Source of the DNA: an uncultured Butyricicoccus sp. | GTDB taxonomy: Bacteria; Bacillota; Clostridia; Oscillospirales; Butyricicoccaceae | NCBI GenBank assembly: GCA_944384745.1 | Contig: CALWUO010000001.1 | Location: 102,154-166,153, forward strand | DNA length: 64,000 nt | Reading direction: 5' to 3' | In this document: piece by piece, positions 24,363-32,890 of the stretch | Layout of the letters: each line of letters begins with the position of its first letter | How positions within the stretch are numbered: the stretch's first letter is position 1 | The notes under the pieces: model-generated | What the model was told of the DNA's origin: nothing | The model's database searches: none | What the model saw: only the letters and a program-made list of their open reading frames with translations | Position numbers and translations under genes: made by a program

Positions 24363-25094
24363 ATGAAAAAAATCAACTGGTCAACAATGTTTAGAAAAAT
24401 CTTGGTCTATTGCTTGGGGTTGTTTATAATGGCAATGGGTGTTTCATTTTCAGGAAGTGCTAACCTTGGAATGTCACCTGTAAACTCAATTCCATATGTG
24501 TTAAGTGAAATTTTTACACAACTGTCTATGGGTACATGGATAATTATTATTTTTTCTTTATATATTGTAATTCAGTTTGTTATTTTGGGTAAAAATATTC
24601 AGCCTGCAAGGGTTTTGCAGCTAATTTGCACAACTATTTTTGGTTACTTTACCGATTTTACAAATATGTTAGCTGACAAATTTTTGCCAGACCCTGCTTC
24701 TTTTGCTTTGCCAGCAGTTGGAGTTTATGGGGTGCGTTTAGCTTATCTTTTTGTAAGTATGGTACTTATTGCTCTTGGTATACTGTTTTATTTATCTCCT
24801 AGTCTCATATCTCTACCAGGTGAGGGAATTATGCAAGTTATTGCAGATAAAACTGGTGTACAACTGCATATTGTAAAAATGTGTTTTGATATAACTGTAT
24901 CACTTATTGCTCTTATTATTTCTCTTGTGTACTTTAAGCAGTTCCACGGAATCAGAGAGGGTACTGTAATTGCTGCCTTTGGTGTTGGTAAGATTTTAGG
25001 TTTATATGGGCCACTTGAAACAAAAATTTATAATTTTATGTACAAGCAGAAAAATGAAGAACAGCAAGATGTTGATAGTGGTGAGCTTGCATAA
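24363..25094 (+). CDS. YczE/YitT-type integral membrane protein
   Basis: A membrane protein of 243 residues with about five to six hydrophobic segments (about 11-30, 52-72, 80-100, 125-145, 170-190 and 200-215). The N-terminal YCLGLFIMAMGVSFSGSANLGMSPVN and the later SLPGEGIMQVIADKTG are typical of the YczE/YyaS/YitT group, for which no function is established. The C-terminal 15 residues are acidic. It has its own perfect consensus promoter and terminator, so it is monocistronic. The ATG at 24363 follows AAGAAGGG. Confidence 0.8.
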   Translation: MKKINWSTMFRKILVYCLGLFIMAMGVSFSGSANLGMSPVNSIPYVLSEIFTQLSMGTWIIIIFSLYIVIQFVILGKNIQPARVLQLICTTIFGYFTDFTNMLADKFLPDPASFALPAVGVYGVRLAYLFVSMVLIALGILFYLSPSLISLPGEGIMQVIADKTGVQLHIVKMCFDITVSLIALIISLVYFKQFHGIREGTVIAAFGVGKILGLYGPLETKIYNFMYKQKNEEQQDVDSGELA

Positions 25095-25100
25095 TTATTA

Positions 25101-25128
25101 AACCTGTCATAAAATGGCGGGTTTTTTA
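25101..25128 (+). terminator. Terminator after the YczE-like gene
   Basis: AACCTGTC (25101-25108) pairs fully, with two wobbles, to GGCGGGTT (25116-25123), followed by a T tract. Confidence 0.75.
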
Positions 25129-25167
25129 TTTTAAAATAAAAATTTAAAAAATTTTTTATTAAAGCTA

Positions 25168-25194
25168 TTAAGTAAATTTCTATAAAGACGATAT
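25168..25194 (+). promoter_or_regulatory. Candidate sigma-28 (SigD) promoter of flagellin
   Basis: TTAAGTAA (25168-25175), 11 bases, GACGATAT (25187-25194) resembles the motility sigma consensus TAAAGTTT-N11-GCCGATAA (5/8 and 6/8). No sigma-A promoter is evident. The expected leader is about 115 bases. Confidence 0.55.
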
Positions 25195-25201
25195 AAGGAA
25201 T

Positions 25202-25309
25202 GTACAGCACAGAAGTTGTCCTTGCTGTACAGTGATGACAACTAAGCTGTACAGAAAGTGAAATGGATTTCGCTTTTATGGATTCTAAAAAATTTAAAAG
25301 TAAAGGAGA
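25202..25309 (+). promoter_or_regulatory. Structured flagellin mRNA leader with GGA motifs
   Basis: GTACAGC (25202-25208) can pair with GCTGTAC at 25224-25230 or at 25246-25252. AGTTGTC (25214-25220) can pair with GACAACT (25237-25243). The first choice gives an H-type pseudoknot, the second a nested hairpin. Next comes a hairpin GTGAAA-TGGA-TTTCGC (25258-25273) that shows GGA in its loop, and GGAG at 25305-25308 is the ribosome site. GGA in a loop plus GGA in the ribosome site is the arrangement bound by CsrA in the Bacillus hag leader; that CsrA acts here is inferred. Confidence 0.6.
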
Positions 25310-25315
25310 ATACTT

Positions 25316-26101
25316 ATGAGAGTCCAACATAATATCATGTCAATGAATGCTTACAGAAACTACAACAATAATAGTTCTGCTTTATCTAAGAACCTAGAAA
25401 AGCTGTCTTCTGGTTACAGAATTAATCGTGCAGGCGATGATGCTGCTGGTCTGGCTATTTCTGAAAAGATGCGTGCAGAGATTTCTGGTCTTGGTATGGC
25501 TCAAAAGAACGCTCAAGACGGTGTTTCTTTGATTCAGACTGCTGAAGGTGCGCTAGATGAAGTAAATAGCATGCTTAATCGTATGTATGAGCTTGCAGTT
25601 CAGGCATCAAACGGCACATATGATGGTAATGACATTACTTCTTTACAATCAGAAGTAGATGCTCTTCAGAATGAAATTGAGCGTATTACAAGTACAACAA
25701 AGTTCAATGGTAAGGATTTGTTTGGTGAGACTATTAATCTTCAGATTGGTGCAACAGGCGATGCCAATAACCAATTAAGTGTTACAATTGGTAATGTAAC
25801 AAAGCCAAATATCACTCTTACAAATGGTGCTGCTAACTTAGATACTATAAAGGGTCTTGTTACAGCAGTTACAGAAGTACGTGGTGATCTTGGTGCTATT
25901 CAGAATCGTCTTGAGCATACCATTAAGAACCTGTCTGTAACAGAAGAAAACTTACAGAATGCTGAGTCTGCAATTCGTGATACTGATGTTGCTGATGAAA
26001 TGATGGCATACACAAAGAACAACATTCTGATTCAGTCTGCTCAGGCTATGCTTGCTCAGGCAAATCAGGTTCCACAGGGTGTTCTTCAGCTTCTACAGTA
26101 A
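25316..26101 (+). CDS. Flagellin
   Basis: The filament subunit of the flagellum, exported by the flagellar type III apparatus. It has 261 residues, a short flagellin made of the conserved D0/D1 domains with a very small middle part (about 130-175). The N-terminus MRVQHNIMSMNAYRNY and LEKLSSGYRINRAGDDAAGLAISEKMR are diagnostic, as is the C-terminal NILIQSAQAMLAQANQVPQGVLQLLQ. Codons differ from neighbours: Lys is mostly AAG and Gln often CAG, a sign of high expression. The ATG follows AAAGGAGAATACTT. It is monocistronic with a strong terminator. No other flagellar structural gene is in the window. Confidence 0.98.
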   Translation: MRVQHNIMSMNAYRNYNNNSSALSKNLEKLSSGYRINRAGDDAAGLAISEKMRAEISGLGMAQKNAQDGVSLIQTAEGALDEVNSMLNRMYELAVQASNGTYDGNDITSLQSEVDALQNEIERITSTTKFNGKDLFGETINLQIGATGDANNQLSVTIGNVTKPNITLTNGAANLDTIKGLVTAVTEVRGDLGAIQNRLEHTIKNLSVTEENLQNAESAIRDTDVADEMMAYTKNNILIQSAQAMLAQANQVPQGVLQLLQ

Positions 26102-26132
26102 ATTTATTAAAAGTAAAACTAGTTGGCTTTAT

Positions 26133-26162
26133 GGGCTGGGCTTTTGCCCAGCTCATTTTTTT
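26133..26162 (+). terminator. Terminator after flagellin
   Basis: A GC-rich 9-bp stem GGGCTGGGC (26133-26141), with loop TTTT, pairs with GCCCAGCTC (26146-26154) and is followed by a T tract. Confidence 0.9.
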
Positions 26163-26232
26163 ATGTTTAGACTTAGTAGAAAAAGTTTGAACTGCAAATT
26201 CTTTCTATTAAACCTAAAAAGGAGTTTTAAAA

Positions 26233-28344
26233 ATGAGTAATAAAAATAAACCAGTTTTATCTATTGGTATGATAGTTAAAAATGAAGAACGCTGCTTAGA
26301 AAGATGCTTGAAAGCATTACAGCCTCTTCGTGATAAAGTGGATTGTGAACTTGTTATAGCTGATACTGGTTCAACTGATAAGACCAAAGAAATAGCAGGT
26401 AAATATTCAGATATTTTATTTGATTTTGAATGGATAGATGACTTTGCAGCAGCTAGAAACTCTGTGCTTGATAAATGTTCGGGTAAATGGTTTTTTATGG
26501 TTGATGCTGATGAATATCTTGATGAAAAATCAGTTAATGAGATTTGTAAGTTTTTCAAAAATAAGAATCACAAAAATATAGATTGTGCATATATTGAAAT
26601 TCGTAACTATGACAATATTGATGATTACAATAGTTATAGTGCGTTTCCATCTGCAAGATTTTTAAACTTTAAAATAGGGATAAAATTTGAGGGGCGTGTG
26701 CATGAAAAAATAGATGATACAAGAATAAAAAATATTTATGAGTTTAAAAACGTTGTTCTTTGGCATGATGGTTATTTAAAAACTGATGATTACTATAAAA
26801 AAAATAAAGGTAATCGAAACATGGAACTTTTAGAAAAAGAACTTGAAGAAGATCCAGAAAATTCATTAAGATATTTACAAGCAATAGAATCATCTAGAAC
26901 CAAAGAAGAACAAACTAAATACATTTACAAGGCAATAGATAGACTGCAAAAAGATGCTAAAAAAGATGACATGGTAGAGGCAGCTATATACCGTCATGCA
27001 GTTTATTTTGCATGGAGTTATAAATTACCAGAATATAAAAAATGGCTTTCATATATATTAAACAAATATCCAGATTGTGCATACACTCAAATAGATGTTC
27101 GATATGCACAGATTTGCATGGCAGATGAAAAAGCTGATTATAAGACTGTAATTGAGCAAGGTCAGAAATATTTAGAAATACTTTCTAAACCTTTGTCACC
27201 TAAAATGTTAGCTGATTTACAGTTTAGCATATTAAACTGGGGAACGGATAAAGAAAAAGAAAATGTAAATATTTTAATGGCTAAAGCTTATTTATACACA
27301 GGAGAGTATGAAAAAGCCAAAGATATATTAAAAAATAATGATTTATTTGATATGTCATCAGAATATTCTGATGTATGGCTTTCAATTTGTTATTTGTTAT
27401 GGGATAAAGTTGATTTGTCAGATTTATTTATTAATATAAATAATAAAATTTCAAATATTGATCATAACAAAAAACAGGATTTAATTAAAAAAGAAAAATT
27501 TGAGCAAAAAGCTTTACAACAATTTTGTTATAATCCACCAAAAGATGAAATTTCACCTAAAATTCCAGCATATGAGTTAATTTCTAAACTTGGAGATTGT
27601 GATTTAGCTTATGCAGCTAAAATTATGCTATCAAATAGTACAGATGAAATAACAGAAAATATTAATAAAATCCTAGACTGGAACAAAGTACCTGCAAATG
27701 TTTATAATAAAATACTAGAAAATAATGCTGTTTTACCAAAAAAATTCTATACATTGTGTGCAGATGATATTGAAAAAATTGCAGCTAATATCATAAATAA
27801 TAAAAAATTTACGCTTGATATTATAAAAAATAATGATAATCCTAAAGATATTATTTTTAATTACTATTTGATAAACTATCAAATTCATATTATCGATTGG
27901 GAAAATAATCAAGATAGAAAATATAATGATGAAATTATTTTAAAGTTTATAAATATTTCTGATAAATTACTTAAATTATATTACAATGATAATATATTGT
28001 GTGAGGAAATGATTGATGTTTTACCAAATATTCATGCTTTTTCTTGGCTTATTATTAAATATAATCAGGATAAACAAAATAAAAACTTTGAAAAATGTGT
28101 GTATTGGCTTAAAAAAGCAATTAAAACTTTACCAGATATGAATAAAATGGTTAAGTATTTATTAGATGATGTACAGAACGATATAAAAAAACAGGAGATA
28201 CCTAAAGAAGTTGCTCCAGAGCTTATGATGCTTGCAGAAAAAGTTAAAACAATTTTATCTCAATATCCAGAAAACGACCCAGCAGTTTTAGCTATAAAAC
28301 AAAGTGATATTTATAAAAAAGTAGCTTATATAATCGAAAATTAG
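26233..28344 (+). CDS. Family 2 glycosyltransferase with long helical C-terminal region
   Basis: Probable glycosyltransferase, 703 residues. Residues 8-230 are a GT2 (GT-A fold) domain: SIGMIVKNEERCLERCLKAL, the ADTGSTDKT motif and a DxD-type motif MVDADEYLD near 88-96, followed by GRVHEKI. The remainder, about 230-700, is helical, with TPR-like spacing in places (YLYTGEYEKAKDILK), and is rich in Asn, Lys, Ile and Tyr with very AT-rich codons. GT2-TPR proteins next to flagellin genes glycosylate flagellin in several Clostridia, so that is the likely role by position. No signal peptide or membrane segment. The ATG at 26233 follows AAAGGAG. There is no separate promoter visible after the flagellin terminator. 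Confidence 0.85.
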   Translation: MSNKNKPVLSIGMIVKNEERCLERCLKALQPLRDKVDCELVIADTGSTDKTKEIAGKYSDILFDFEWIDDFAAARNSVLDKCSGKWFFMVDADEYLDEKSVNEICKFFKNKNHKNIDCAYIEIRNYDNIDDYNSYSAFPSARFLNFKIGIKFEGRVHEKIDDTRIKNIYEFKNVVLWHDGYLKTDDYYKKNKGNRNMELLEKELEEDPENSLRYLQAIESSRTKEEQTKYIYKAIDRLQKDAKKDDMVEAAIYRHAVYFAWSYKLPEYKKWLSYILNKYPDCAYTQIDVRYAQICMADEKADYKTVIEQGQKYLEILSKPLSPKMLADLQFSILNWGTDKEKENVNILMAKAYLYTGEYEKAKDILKNNDLFDMSSEYSDVWLSICYLLWDKVDLSDLFININNKISNIDHNKKQDLIKKEKFEQKALQQFCYNPPKDEISPKIPAYELISKLGDCDLAYAAKIMLSNSTDEITENINKILDWNKVPANVYNKILENNAVLPKKFYTLCADDIEKIAANIINNKKFTLDIIKNNDNPKDIIFNYYLINYQIHIIDWENNQDRKYNDEIILKFINISDKLLKLYYNDNILCEEMIDVLPNIHAFSWLIIKYNQDKQNKNFEKCVYWLKKAIKTLPDMNKMVKYLLDDVQNDIKKQEIPKEVAPELMMLAEKVKTILSQYPENDPAVLAIKQSDIYKKVAYIIEN

Positions 28345-28365
28345 CAAAACTAAATACAACACTAC

Positions 28366-28394
28366 TTGAATACAATATAAGGGTATGTTATACT
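28366..28394 (+). promoter_or_regulatory. Promoter of the trmH-dprA-topA run
   Basis: TTGAAT (28366-28371) and TATACT (28389-28394) are 17 bases apart. A strong hairpin (28427-28457) lies between it and the first gene, so transcription from here may be attenuated. Confidence 0.6.
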
Positions 28395-28426
28395 TAATGC
28401 TAAAATAATACCCTGATATTTCGGTG

Positions 28427-28457
28427 AGCCTGAGTGCCTATGGGTGTTCAGGCTTTT
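28427..28457 (+). terminator. Terminator-like hairpin in the leader of the trmH-like gene
   Basis: AGCCTGAGTGCC (28427-28438) pairs with GGTGTTCAGGCT (28443-28454) with three wobbles and is followed by TTT. If the promoter at 28366-28394 is real, this sits within the leader and could attenuate. Otherwise it ends the glycosyltransferase transcript. Confidence 0.55.
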
Positions 28458-28497
28458 AACCTGTTAATCTTTTCATTTTATAGAAATGAGGGACTTT

Positions 28498-29286
28498 ATG
28501 CTTATAACTAAAATTGAAAGTAAACAAAATAGCACTATTAAACATCTCTCTCGTCTTGCTAAAGATAAAAAATATCGCCATAATATAAACCAAATGGTTT
28601 GTGAAGGTGAAAAAATGCTGTTTGAAGCGTTATCTTCTAATATTAAAATTCATACTGTGCTTATTAAATCAGATGCTTTTGTATCCGATGAACTTTTAAA
28701 TAAAGCTTTTAATAATGGAGCTTATTTATTTTCGGCTGATGAAAAATTATTTAATCTCGCTTCTGATGTTGAAACTCCACAAAATATATTATTTTCCTGT
28801 GATATGCCTCATAAAATGGCTGATGAACTACCAGATAATTTAAATGGTGTTATTTTACTCGATGGTATTCAAGACCCTGGCAATCTTGGCACAATTTTGC
28901 GTACCGCAGATGCTTTTGCTCTGTCTGCCGTTATTTTGTGCGAAGGCTGCACAGACCCTTTTGCTCCTAAAGTGGTACGCTCTACTATGGGAGCTATATT
29001 TCGCCAACCTGTTTTCAAAATGCCGATTGAACAAGCAATTATCTCTATGCATTCTCGTGATATATCTGTTTATGCAACTGCTCTTTCAGATAAAAGTGTA
29101 TCAATAAACGATATATCTCTTAAAAATTCGGCTGTTATTATAGGCAATGAGGGTAAAGGAGTAACTCAAAAAGCTTTAAATCTTTGTGATAAAAAAATTA
29201 TTATCCCTATGCTTGGAAAAGCTGAATCATTAAATGCAGGTGTTGCTGCGTCAATACTTATTTGGGAAATGAGTGGTAAAAAATGA
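28498..29286 (+). CDS. TrmH/SpoU-family RNA 2'-O-methyltransferase
   Basis: A SPOUT-fold RNA methyltransferase, 262 residues, second paralogue in the window after rlmB. The N-terminal domain (about 1-95; SKQNSTIKHLSRLAKDKKYR and FVCEGEKM-like VCEGEKML) precedes the SpoU core with DPGNLGTILRTADAFALSAV, IGNEGKGV and IPMLGKAESLNAGVAASI. Its target (rRNA or tRNA) cannot be told from sequence. The start is set at the ATG 28498, five bases after GAGGGA; an in-frame ATG at 28486 lies before that site. Its stop overlaps the dprA start (ATGA at 29283-29286), so the two are translationally coupled. Confidence 0.9.
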   Translation: MLITKIESKQNSTIKHLSRLAKDKKYRHNINQMVCEGEKMLFEALSSNIKIHTVLIKSDAFVSDELLNKAFNNGAYLFSADEKLFNLASDVETPQNILFSCDMPHKMADELPDNLNGVILLDGIQDPGNLGTILRTADAFALSAVILCEGCTDPFAPKVVRSTMGAIFRQPVFKMPIEQAIISMHSRDISVYATALSDKSVSINDISLKNSAVIIGNEGKGVTQKALNLCDKKIIIPMLGKAESLNAGVAASILIWEMSGKK

Positions 29287-30494
29287 GTAGGCTTTCTTAT
29301 TGGTTATGGTTATCTTCAAAAGAGGAATTAACAGCTTTAATTAAATTTCAGCTTTTAGAATGTTTTGGTTCTGCTGAACATTTATTTGCTATGAGTAGAC
29401 AGGAACTTATAGAAAAAACAAGGCTTAATAAGAAACAAATAGATGCTTTATCTGATAAAAGCCTTAAAAGAGCTGATGAAATACAATTTAATTGCGAAAA
29501 ACTTGGTATAACTATACTAACTATTGAGGATACTGCATATCCTGAGATATTATGTAGTATACCAGACCCACCGATTATTTTATATGTAAAGGGCAAAATA
29601 CCAGACTTAGAACGTAGACCAGCAATAGGAATTGTTGGAACTCGTAGAGCAACACCTTATGGTATGACAATAGCTGGTGAATTTGGAAAACAGCTTGCAA
29701 CTGCTGGAATGACCGTTGTTTCTGGTATGGCTCTTGGTATTGATGGTGCTGCAATGCGTGGTGCTATTAGTGCAGGTGGTAAAACTATTGCTGTGTTTGC
29801 AGGCGGGCTAAATATTTGTTATCCACCTGAGCATAATTTTTTAATGGGTGATATACAGTTAACTGGTGCTGTTATCAGTGAAAATCCACCCTCTACACCT
29901 CATAAAGGGTTTTTATTTCCAATAAGAAATAGAATTATAAGCGGTTTATCAAGAGCAGTATTAGTTGTAGAAGCTCCTGCACGTTCAGGGGCACTTATAA
30001 CAGCTCATCAAGCACTTGACCAGGGAAGAGATGTATTTGCTATACCTGCCAATATAGATGCTCCTAATTCAATGGGTTGTAATCATTTAATCCGTGATGG
30101 AGAGGCAGCAATAGCTTGTGAACCAAATGATATATTACGTGAAGTTGGTCTAAGTCCGATTTATGGAAGCAAAAAGCCTATAAAACAACCTGAACAAATT
30201 CATTATGATGATAGACAAACTATTGAAGAGATGTGGAATAGAATTTTAAAACACAATGATAATGAAGAACAAAATCAAGAAAAACAAAATATAAATAAAC
30301 CTGATTGTATTCCAGAACTTCAAAACCAAGACCAAAAAGAGATTATTGAGGCTATTTTAAACGGTGCAGAAACAGCAGAGGATATTTTAGAACAATTAGA
30401 TTTGCCAGTTGCTAGAGTTATGACTGAATTGACGATGATGGAGCTTGATGGTATACTAAAGCGTGAAAACGGAATTATAACAACAAATTTCTAA
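29283..30494 (+). CDS. dprA: DNA processing protein DprA
   Basis: Binds incoming single-stranded DNA and loads RecA during natural transformation; also present in species not known to be competent. It has 403 residues. After an N-terminal SAM-like region (1-85) comes the Rossmann-type DprA core with GIVGTRRATPYG, SGMALGIDGAAMRGA, GGLNICYPPEHN and IPANIDAPNS. A C-terminal winged helix (about 345-403; EIIEAILNGAETAEDILEQL) follows a Gln/Asn/Glu-rich linker. It overlaps the methyltransferase gene by 4 bases and precedes topA by 44. The dprA-topA order is common in Firmicutes. Confidence 0.95.
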   Translation: MSRLSYWLWLSSKEELTALIKFQLLECFGSAEHLFAMSRQELIEKTRLNKKQIDALSDKSLKRADEIQFNCEKLGITILTIEDTAYPEILCSIPDPPIILYVKGKIPDLERRPAIGIVGTRRATPYGMTIAGEFGKQLATAGMTVVSGMALGIDGAAMRGAISAGGKTIAVFAGGLNICYPPEHNFLMGDIQLTGAVISENPPSTPHKGFLFPIRNRIISGLSRAVLVVEAPARSGALITAHQALDQGRDVFAIPANIDAPNSMGCNHLIRDGEAAIACEPNDILREVGLSPIYGSKKPIKQPEQIHYDDRQTIEEMWNRILKHNDNEEQNQEKQNINKPDCIPELQNQDQKEIIEAILNGAETAEDILEQLDLPVARVMTELTMMELDGILKRENGIITTNF

Positions 30495-30538
30495 GATATC
30501 AAGTTTTAATATAATAAAAATAAAATGGAGGAAAAACA

Positions 30539-32890
30539 ATGTCCAAACTTGTGATAGTGGAGTCACCAGCTAAAGCAAAGACTATTGGTAAATATTTGGG
30601 CTCTGATTATATAGTAAAAGCTTCTATGGGTCATCTGCGTGACCTTCCAAAAAAGAAAATGAGTATTGACTTTGAAAATAATTTTGCTCCTGAATATGTT
30701 CCAGTAGAGGGCAAAGAAAAACTTATAAATGAACTTAAACTTTCAGCAGAAGAAAGCGATTTTGTATATCTTGCAACCGACCCTGACCGTGAAGGTGAGG
30801 CTATTTCTTGGCATTTAAAAGAGCTTTTAAACTTGCATGAGGGGGAATATAAAAGAGTTACTTTTAATGAAATTACTAAAAATGCTGTGCGTTATGGCAT
30901 AGAACACCCAAGAGATATTGATATGGATTTAGTCGATGCACAACAGGCTAGACGTATACTAGATAGAATTGTAGGTTATAAACTATCCCCTTTTCTATGG
31001 AAAAAAGTTAAACGTGGTTTGAGTGCTGGTCGTGTTCAATCGGTTGCAACTCGCCTTGTAGTGGATAGAGAAAATGAAATAAGAGCTTTTAAGCCAGAGG
31101 AATATTGGCAAATTGAAGCTAAACTTCAAACAAAAACAGGCGGTAAATTTGTAGCTCGTTATTATAGCGACTCAGAGGGAAATAAAGAGCTTAAAAATGA
31201 AGAAAGTGCAACAAAAGTTGTAAATGAGGTTACAGGTAAGCCTTTTATAGTATCAAGTGTTAAAAAAGGCAAAAAGAAAAAATCAGCTCCTGCACCTTTT
31301 ACAACCTCTACACTTCAGCAGGACGCAAGTAGAAAATTAAATATGACTCCAAGGCGTACTATGAGTGTAGCTCAAGAGTTATATGAGGGTATTGAGATTG
31401 ACGGTTTAGGTTTAACTGGTCTTATAACCTACATGCGTACCGACTCACTCCGTTTATCTGATGAGGCAACAGCAGCCGCAGCAACTTTTATTAAAAGTAG
31501 ATATGGTGAAGACTATTATCCTGGAAAGCCTAGAGTTTTTAAAACTAAAGGCGGTGCTCAAGACGCACATGAAGCAATTAGACCATCTGATGTAACACTT
31601 GAGCCTGATAATATTAAATCAAGCCTTACACCAGACCAATACAAGCTTTATAGACTGATTTGGTTAAGATTTGTGGCGTGTCAGATGTCTGATGCTATTT
31701 TAGATACTATATCCGCTGATATATTAAGTGAGGGTTATGTTTTTAGGGCATCTGGTCATACAGTGGCATTTTCTGGTTTTACTGCGGTTTATGAAGAAGC
31801 AACCGATGATGAAAAACAAGGCGAAACAGGTAAACCACTACCACCTTTTTCAGAGGGTGATGAACTGAAAGCTGATGAGATAACACCAAGCCAGCATTTT
31901 ACACAGCCGCCTGCACGTTATACAGAAGCCTCTTTAGTCCGTGCAATGGAAGAACGTGGAATAGGTCGTCCGTCAACTTATGCACCTACTATATCCACTA
32001 TTGAAAGTAGAAACTATGTGGAAAAAGAAAGCCGTACATTAAAACCTACTCCGCTTGGTGAAGGTGTAACAGGTTTGCTTGTCGACAAGTTCCAAGTTGT
32101 TGCAGATTATGAATTTACTGCCAATATGGAAAGTCAGCTTGATGAGGTTGAAGCGGGTAAGGAAAACTATGTGGACTTGCTTAGAAACTTCTATGATGGT
32201 TTTGAAAATTCACTTGAAAAGGCAGAAGTTGAGCTTGAAGGTCAACGCATAAAAATACAAGACCAAGAAACCGATATAGAGTGTGAGCTTTGTGGTAGAA
32301 AAATGGTTATTAAAATCGGTCGCTTTGGTAAATTTCTTGCTTGCTCAGGTTTTCCAGAGTGTAGAAATACAAAGGCAATCACAGAAGACACTGGTGCGTC
32401 TTGTCCTATTTGTGGTATGAAAGTAGTTAAAAAGAAATCTGCAAAGGGTTATGTATATTATTCTTGTGATAAATATCCAACTTGTGAATTTATCACTTGG
32501 GATAAACCTCTTAAATCAAAATGTCCGACTTGTGATTCTTCACTATTCCGTCACACTGATAGAGACTCTAAGGAAGTTAGAGACGTTTGTTTGCGTGAAG
32601 GCTGTGGATATAGTGAACTGGTAAAAGAGGGCGTATCACCAGAAGAAGCTGAAAAAAATCGTCAACGTCGTGAGGCAAGAGCCGCAAAGGCGGCTGAACG
32701 TGAAGCCGCTAAAGCCGCAAAAGAAGCTGAGGAAAAAGAGGAGAAAAAATCAGCTACTAAGAAAACCACAACAAAGAAAATCACAGCTAAAAAAACAACT
32801 ACTAAAAAGACCAAAAGTGTAGATACTGAGGAAAAGCCAAAGAGAACAAGACGTAAAAAAGCAGATGTGGAGGAAACTGTAAATGCATAA
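30539..32890 (+). CDS. topA: DNA topoisomerase I
   Basis: The type IA topoisomerase that relaxes negative supercoils. It has 783 residues. The TOPRIM domain starts VESPAKAKTIGKYLG, with the acidic motif DPDREGEAISWHL. The active-site Tyr is 298 in TYMRTDS. Three C4 zinc ribbons lie at about 581-725 (CELCG...C...C, CPICG...C...C, CPTC...C...C). Residues from about 705 form a tail, first Ala/Glu/Lys/Arg rich and then with Lys-Lys-Thr-Thr repeats, resembling the basic tails of some actinobacterial and histone-like proteins. The ATG follows GGAGG. The stop overlaps the trmFO start by 8 bases. Confidence 0.97.
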   Translation: MSKLVIVESPAKAKTIGKYLGSDYIVKASMGHLRDLPKKKMSIDFENNFAPEYVPVEGKEKLINELKLSAEESDFVYLATDPDREGEAISWHLKELLNLHEGEYKRVTFNEITKNAVRYGIEHPRDIDMDLVDAQQARRILDRIVGYKLSPFLWKKVKRGLSAGRVQSVATRLVVDRENEIRAFKPEEYWQIEAKLQTKTGGKFVARYYSDSEGNKELKNEESATKVVNEVTGKPFIVSSVKKGKKKKSAPAPFTTSTLQQDASRKLNMTPRRTMSVAQELYEGIEIDGLGLTGLITYMRTDSLRLSDEATAAAATFIKSRYGEDYYPGKPRVFKTKGGAQDAHEAIRPSDVTLEPDNIKSSLTPDQYKLYRLIWLRFVACQMSDAILDTISADILSEGYVFRASGHTVAFSGFTAVYEEATDDEKQGETGKPLPPFSEGDELKADEITPSQHFTQPPARYTEASLVRAMEERGIGRPSTYAPTISTIESRNYVEKESRTLKPTPLGEGVTGLLVDKFQVVADYEFTANMESQLDEVEAGKENYVDLLRNFYDGFENSLEKAEVELEGQRIKIQDQETDIECELCGRKMVIKIGRFGKFLACSGFPECRNTKAITEDTGASCPICGMKVVKKKSAKGYVYYSCDKYPTCEFITWDKPLKSKCPTCDSSLFRHTDRDSKEVRDVCLREGCGYSELVKEGVSPEEAEKNRQRREARAAKAAEREAAKAAKEAEEKEEKKSATKKTTTKKITAKKTTTKKTKSVDTEEKPKRTRRKKADVEETVNA

